From Zelopaecilomyces penicillatus (Eukaryota; Ascomycota; Sordariomycetes; Hypocreales; Pseudodiploosporaceae), in NCBI GenBank assembly GCA_005765155.1, contig VCCP01000001.1, positions 3,596,001-3,660,000 on the forward strand: a stretch of DNA of 64,000 bases, given 5' to 3'. The position numbers and the translations under genes were made by a program. Under the pieces are notes generated by a model. It worked only from the letters and a program-made list of their open reading frames with translations, was not told where the DNA came from and made no database searches. Below, piece after piece: positions 58,001-64,000 of the stretch; within the stretch, counting starts at the first letter, position 1, and the number at the start of each line of letters is the position of its first letter.

Positions 58001-59265
58001 GTTTCAATGTTTATTGTTATTGTTGATACTGCTGCTACTGCTGTGCGTGTTTGGGTTGGCCTTGCACTAGAGAGAATGATAGGCGTCGCGTTGATGACAT
58101 TGTAAACACCACAACATGAACTGAACTACTGCCGCCAGATAAATGGCCTTTTAACCCACATTTTGATCTTCATACGTTTTCTTTTCTTTTCTTTTCTCTT
58201 CTTTAACAATTACCAGCCAGCCAGCTTGCAGAATATGTAAAGGGCGGCCATTGCTGAAGGGGGCGAATAGGCATCACGAATTCGGCTGCTGAGCACCTAT
58301 CAAACTACAGGAACCCAGCCGTAGCCGCACACAAAACCCCCCCCATAGGCGCCGGCGGTACAGTATTACAGTTCGTACAGGGCACCTTCTTATTGTACGG
58401 AGTACAGTGGATGCCCCGTGCTGGGTCCAGTAATTATGGCTGGAAATTACTCGCAGAGGGATGATCCCCTCTTGCGTGCATCTGAGCGCCTAGAAGCGCC
58501 AGCGAGAGAGAGCGCTGTCCGTTTGTGTAGCCCACTGTGGGCGGGCGGGCGGTCCACTGAGAAACAGCAGTTCCCAAGGGGGAATCTAGTTCTTAGAGCC
58601 CTGTGTTTCCAGTGTTCCAGGGGAGAGGGCGCGTTCAAATGTACTGTAATTAGGTCTTTAGTAAAGAGAAGGGGGGGCCACTGCGCAAGCGCCGCACGCA
58701 AAGCTGCACCTAAACACCACAGGCGGCTCCGCCCTCCACTAGGTGTAAGGTCCCTAATTAATCATGATCCTGCCCAGGCTGCCCTTGAGGGGGGGAGCCT
58801 TGCTTGCTTGCTTGTAATACCAACAGCCAAGGTACCTTACCTACCTGCTGCTGCACTCGGCTGCACAGCACATCCCTGCAGAAAAAGGCGATCCGGGCTC
58901 GTCCAAATCTCAATAGCAATCTCCAGGTCCTGCAACACCCCAAATAGTACATTACCTACATCCATACCTACATTAAAACATTATTATTATTATTACATTA
59001 CAACCACGGCTTTTGTCCTTTCCACCACCCATCTTGCCAGGGGAGGTCCTCGTTCTTCCTTTGCCGGGGCCCTTTTTTCTTCCCTCTATCTCTATCTCTG
59101 TCCATCTTCTTACCTTTTCTTGTTTCCTTCCTTTTCTCTGTGTGGCCCTGTTTGTCTGGGAATACCCATCCAAGTCCGTTTAGTCATTGTTACACACTCA
59201 CTTTGCCCTTTCCCACCACACCACACACACACACAGCCTTGAGAGGGTGGGACGGACACATACGA

Positions 59266-59289
59266 GACGACGACGACGACGACGACGAC
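59266..59289. repeat. GAC trinucleotide repeat, 8 units
   Basis: Eight perfect GAC units in the region upstream of the 1202-residue protein gene, not in a supported frame. Confidence 0.9.
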
Positions 59290-59596
59290 ATCGACGACAT
59301 TAACGACGACCAAGGCCGGGAGACCCCTGGGTTAGCGGAGAAAGAAGTGGAAGGCAAGAGCAGAGGGAATTGACGTCTCTGATTTTTAATTGCTGTTTGA
59401 TTCATTCATCACTGTCGTTGTCGATTCTCTTCTGCTTCTTCTTACGACTCTTCTTTTTTGCACTCTCTTTCTGGCTCCCACCACCCATCCATACCCCACA
59501 CACACACACACCTTACTAGGCCCGCTCTTCCTCCGGCGACGGGAACAACTCCGGCGCGCGCGTTGCTCCTCCTCCTCCACCTCCACGCCTCCCATT

Positions 59597-59601
<5 letters not shown>

Positions 59602-59625
<24 letters not shown>
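59602..59625. repeat. CTG trinucleotide repeat, 8 units
   Basis: Eight perfect CTG units about 215 bases before the ATG at 59838, inside a pyrimidine-rich leader-like stretch. Confidence 0.9.
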
Positions 59626-59627
<2 letters not shown>

Positions 59628-59837
59628 CTCTCTCGCCCACCACGCATTCGCACCACACTTCCCGCCTCGTCTCGGCCAACGCCGCGTTTTTCCTCTTGGG
59701 GGGCGCCACTCTCGATTACAGGCCATCCATGGCTTGACGATGCATCTGCTGTCCTCGCGAGCATCATTTCCCCCCAACGAGTAGAATGCTGGTCCCGGTC
59801 CTCTCGCAGCAGCCCGAGTAGCCAACCCTCAGCAACC

Positions 59838-62800
59838 ATGCAGACCGTTCCCAGTGTAAGTTTCGACGGATCTTCCTTAGCCTCGTTGGTCTTGTTGGCA
59901 TCCACAGTTTGCATTGTTCATACTGTCTTGTCTGTTTTGCTCCAACAATCCGTACTGTCTGCCCCCCAATTATCCCCACCACAATCCAGCATCAACCCTT
60001 CTCCCAAGCCCTCCCTCGACTCAGCACCTACTCGCCTGCTTGGTCAAGGTTTCGCGTCTAGTCAAAGCCAATTCCCTTTCCCCCTCCATTCCACTCGGCC
60101 CGCGTCCACCTCGATTCATATCATTCTTCTTCCCCCAATCTGCTGCGTATAATTCAAGTTACCTAACATTTTGCCTTTTGTTTCCACCAGCTCATCGGGA
60201 CCGGTACTGCCATTGCTGCAGCGGCCAGCGGCTTGGTGTTTGGTCAACCCTCAGAAACCAGCCGCCCCACGACGACGATAGCGACGACGCCGACGGTAAC
60301 TGTTCGGCCTAGCCGCCACCAGAGGAGGATTTCGTTTGATAGAGAGCTACCGACGAGTGCTCGACTGCACAGCCCTTCGCCCTCTAGATCAGGAGCCGTG
60401 TCTGCAGCCGATTCTGTTACCACGGAAGGTTCGCAGCCCAATCTGGCTTCCCCATCCTCAGCCGTTTCTCGCCCACCATTATCTCGTTACCAGCGACCGT
60501 CCCAATCGCACCTCACTTCGCCCACTTCTACGAGCAAACGACAACCTTCTTTGAAGCAGGGCGAAGCGTTCGGACCATCAACACCTGTTGAGCGTCCGAG
60601 GGATTCCTTCTCATCAAATGGATCGTGGATAAGGAGACTCTCGCTTCGTCCATTATCCCAGCACGGCAGTGTAAGATCAAGCATAGGTCCTGACTCACCA
60701 TCCATCACGTTTTCACACGGCTCATCCGCTCCCATCTTACCGAGACCCAGCACGGGTGCGGCGCCATTGCCGCCAAACAAGCTTGTCAAGCGTTCGTCGT
60801 CGATCCAGAGAGAGCCCAGTGGCATCTCAGGAGGGAGTTCCCGCTTAAAAGCACACCTACCAAGCCTTCGTCGACCGGCCACGAGCCACCAGAGATCGGC
60901 TACTCTGCATCAGATCAGGACCAATGTCGACATAAACAACCCCCCTACGCCGCCTAAGTACTCATTTGAGCAGCAGATCAGACCCGAGACCTCGGCTGGA
61001 CCTGCGTCAATTGAACAGGCGCGGGGTTCCAGGAAAAAGTTTGGATGGATATCGTTCTTCCACTCGAAAACAGCAAGCATTGGCGGGCGTGGCGGGCACA
61101 ACCGTCTTGTTGACGTTGGCCCCCAAGCCCCGAGCTCTTCAACGAGGCGCATCTGCCTTGATAACGACGAGCAACAGAAAGTGCATCTTGTCAAGGCCAG
61201 GATGGTTTCGACATCCTCAGCACCAGCCACACTGTCGAGCCTGCCGGACCGACAGGAAACGCCACGCCAGTTGGTGGCGGGAAAAATGGGCATGTCAGAA
61301 AAGTCAAGTCCGGCAGCACTGCCCACAACTCCCTCCGAACAAGCCAAACGATCGCTCTCCATGTCGTTTTCATCGCCCAGCAGTTGGGTGTCGCGCACAT
61401 CGGGAAGCCTGCGCCGGCCAAAACGCGGCGCTGACGCTGACTCAAGACCCGGAAGTGATAGACGGCACGTGTCAGCCCCGATCGCTGGTGGGAGGGGGCC
61501 ACTGCTGCAACGCACTGTGGACCGCCAGGATTCCAGGGCGCCCGGGCCTGTGCAATCGGCCGGGCAATCGCCTGTGCCGTCACCCCAAACATCGCCTAGA
61601 CCATCGCCCAACCCAGCGCCTTGGGTGGGCAGCGCCTCGCTGAAACAGGCCCCAACGGCGGGTTCAGCTGCCATTACAGGCGCTCAGCTGCCGGCGCTTC
61701 CAGTGCATAAAAGAACGCTGACCTCCCCACTGTCGCTGTCCCCGCTTCCCAGGAATCCGAGTTTTCAAGCAGCAGCCGATCCACCACGGGCAGGATCGTT
61801 TGGCGGGGCTGCAGCCACTGTCGCGCCCAGGCTGAATCAGCCCTCTGGGAGCTCGACCAGCTCTGCGTCCATGTCGCAGCTTCGCGTGCCGTCGCACGAA
61901 CGGTCGTCCATCATGGAAGGCTCTGAGACGGACACACGCGGCTTTACGTCGGGCGACGACGACGACACCGACTTCAAGAGCGACACCATGTTTGACTCGC
62001 TGCGCACCGTCGCCTCGGGCCGCATGCGCGCCGTGGAAACGCCGCTCGAGTCCGTCTATGATGAGTCGCCGCCCAGCACCGCCGGCGGCAACGGCACCAC
62101 CTCGAGGACGAAGCGTCTGTCTATTCACGAGATCCTGGGCCGCAGCTGGGAATACGACGACAGAATCATGGAGGAGGACGACGAGAATGCTGCGACGCCG
62201 GTGCAGTTCCCCGTCCATGCTGAAACCACTTACCCTGCCCACCTCACCCACTACACTCACTTGACCCCTGCCCACCTCCGTCTGAGCGCCGATTCATCCT
62301 CGCGCAACGGCGTTTCACTCTTGCCCAGGGACTTTGGCCGCTTGTCCCTGGACGACGACTTCGACGAAGACTGGACGAAAGACGATGATGCACCATTTAA
62401 TGCATTGTCCCCCCCGTCCAAGAGTAGCTCGCTCAACTCCAGGGGAATCAATGCCAATGTTCGGCTTGCTCTCGCTAACCTTGGCGAAAACCATCACACC
62501 GTGGACATGAACGGCCATATGAGCCGCAGCAGCGATCGACCTCTGAGCACCTTGTTTGATTGGAGCGAGCCCATTGCACTCGACAAGCAGGATGTTGACG
62601 GAAAGCAACTGCGTCCTCAGACTGCCCATGCCAAACAGGAAATAGACTCTCGGGGTGGCCGCTCTGCCATCAGGAAAGGGCCCATGCCGACGCATGTGCG
62701 AAGCCAGAGCGTACCAGTAGTCCACGACGCTTCTGACGACCCCAAGGCACGAAACTCAAAGTATGGGACATGGGGCATGGGCACTAAAACCGTTAGCGAA

Positions 62801-63781
62801 GACTGGGACGAGGACTTTGAGTTTAGCAGCAACGATAATTCTGCTGGTAAAGGAAATGAGCACCTCTTCGCCGTGCCCGAGTCTATCCGTGCCACCCAGC
62901 CGAGCGTCAAGGCTCATTCAGGGCAGATTCGTGAACTGTCATTGCTAGTAAATGACCTCAAGCGTCTCTGCCGACACGGGCGGGACATGAATATGCTAGA
63001 AGGCCCGCAGAAAACTCTATGGAAAGAAGCCGAGGGCATCATTGCTCTCGCATCGCCTGATGAGGAAGACATGATGGAAGATCACGAAACAACCTCCTCT
63101 TTCAACCTTGATTCGTTTGAGGACGCTCTTGAACAACCCATAGATGATGACATTGACGCGACTTCTCTCAACATGATCGACGCTGCCTTTGACGGCCAAG
63201 AGCCAGCCATGTCCAAAATGGCAGTAGTACGCGAGCGACAATCCTCCAAGCGGCGGTCAGTCTTTTCCCCGGACGACGACATCTTTGGTTGCAATTGGCC
63301 AGTGACCGACGAAAACTACCTGCAATCCACTCGGTCAAGTCGACCCCGGACACCAGAAGGTCGATTGAACTCGAAGCCGGGTGATGTGACGGGAGTAGTA
63401 GCCCGCTCAGTGTTGGAGGCTATGCACCGTTCAATATCTGGGCCCATCCACACTGAGACCCGGCCAAACAACAAGATGCATTTTGACACAAACAGCCTAA
63501 GAGTGCTTGTCAGACGGGCAGGCGAACTGCGAGATACCCTTTCAGATATCGTCCGAAGAGCCGAGCAAATAACCCAGAGCCCAGCACGAACCCCTCGACA
63601 TCATGAGCGCCGCCTCGACTCCAGTCCTGCCTTTACACGCGTATTTGATGACCCGGGCTCGAGCCCACAACGACGACCCATTAGGAGTCGCGGTAACACC
63701 TCTTTACTAGACGGTACATCGCCCGATAACTCGCCATCTTCTCCCATGGCGAGACGTTTGCAAACGATGACCGTCGGCTAG
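59838..63781 (+). CDS. Large disordered protein of unknown function (1202 aa)
   Basis: Unrecognised. An 18-nt first exon (59838-59855, MQTVPS) joins a second exon (60191-63781) across a 335-base intron, giving 1202 aa. The splice produces the hydrophobic stretch LIGTGTAIAAAASGLVFG right after MQTVPS, a short possible membrane or targeting segment. Most of the protein is Ser/Pro/Arg-rich and probably disordered, with many SP/TP phospho-sites. Better-conserved-looking blocks are KKFGWISFFHSK (about 287-298), LSIHEILGRSWEYDD in the middle, a helical block QIRELSLLVNDLKRLCRHGRD (its first 20 residues begin near 917) and another helix LRVLVRRAGELRDTLSDIV (about 1109-1127). Acidic aromatic patches (DWDEDFEF) occur between them. 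A scaffold or cell-polarity role is possible but unproven. Translation could start later if the small exon is wrong. Confidence 0.8.
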
Positions 63782-64000
63782 CTTGCCTTTTTTGATATAT
63801 CACACACAATTTTGAGCTCTAGCACCAACTACATTAAAACAAGAACCCCGCTGTTGGCTTTTCGGAGCCTTGTATAAAATATGAACACAATAATTTCTTT
63901 AGCTGCATGGTGATGATGGTCTGCACGCCATCCGCTCTATCACTATCAAAACGACACATCGCATATACCTGCCCGACTCGCTATCTTCCAGTCGATAGAG
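63782..64000. other. 3' flank of the 1202-residue protein gene
   Basis: Contains the 3' region after the stop at 63779-63781. No further gene is visible before the window ends. Confidence 0.5.

Larger units (their letters stand above)
50610..59837. other. 9.2-kb block with no supported gene
   Basis: Nothing here meets my standard for a gene. Open frames up to 274 codons exist (for example 58418-59242), but they run through simple-sequence and leader-like DNA and show no motif. A 70-codon minus-strand frame at 57168-57380 has a more protein-like composition but no family resemblance. Repeats: CA run 55063-55081, (tgtctcgaa) copies near 55801-55824, GAC run 59266-59289, CTG run 59602-59625. 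The motif gtacggagtac occurs twice (about 57396 and 58396). The last 900 bases are pyrimidine-rich and likely form the promoter and leader of the 1202-residue protein gene. Confidence 0.5.

Noticed and set aside
58418..59242. Plus-strand open frame of 274 codons
   Set aside because: Lacks an ATG at its start and runs into low-complexity pyrimidine and CAC-rich leader-like sequence.

Overview
The window is nuclear DNA of a filamentous ascomycete, most likely a sordariomycete and plausibly in the Hypocreales. The evidence is short GT-AG introns of about 55 to 150 bases with CTAAC-like branch sites, fungal cell-wall genes (a CRH transglycosylase and GPI-anchored proteins), a single dispersed 5S rRNA gene, and the classic fungal beta-tubulin intron positions. 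I rebuilt exons by hand from splice sites, reading phase and family motifs. No similarity search was possible, so family names rest on motifs I recognise.

Layout. 0-11 kb, plus strand: a CRH/GH16 cell-wall transglycosylase, argininosuccinate synthase (ARG1) with a 14-nt micro-exon, a thermolysin-like M4 metallopeptidase with a bacterial-type short propeptide, and a protein that is only the Sec63 region of a MER3/HFM1 helicase. 11-15.8 kb has no gene I can support, but holds a perfect 23-bp inverted repeat. 15.8-24 kb: a two-module Cys-rich GPI protein, a mitochondrial stomatin-like protein (minus), the ubiquitin E2 variant MMS2 (plus) and an 855-residue disordered protein (minus). 24-28.9 kb is gene-poor.

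28.9-41 kb is the accessory part. It holds a single-span membrane protein with a GC-AG intron (minus), a GH47 class I alpha-mannosidase with an in-frame TAG (plus), a class I sesquiterpene cyclase (minus, 7 exons, 356 aa), a divergently placed CYP65-like cytochrome P450 (plus, 9 exons, 507 aa), and a 5S rRNA gene. The cyclase and P450 look like a small terpenoid pathway: one would make a cyclic C15 hydrocarbon and the other oxidise it.

41-50.6 kb is housekeeping: FMC1 (ATP synthase assembly), a HAL2/MET22-type bisphosphate nucleotidase, mitochondrial ribosomal protein uL6m, a divergent beta-tubulin paralogue and the ABC-F protein GCN20. 50.6-59.8 kb is a 9.2-kb block with no credible gene. 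It is followed by a 1202-residue disordered protein. ARG1 and GCN20 both touch amino-acid homeostasis, but I see no shared regulation in the sequence.
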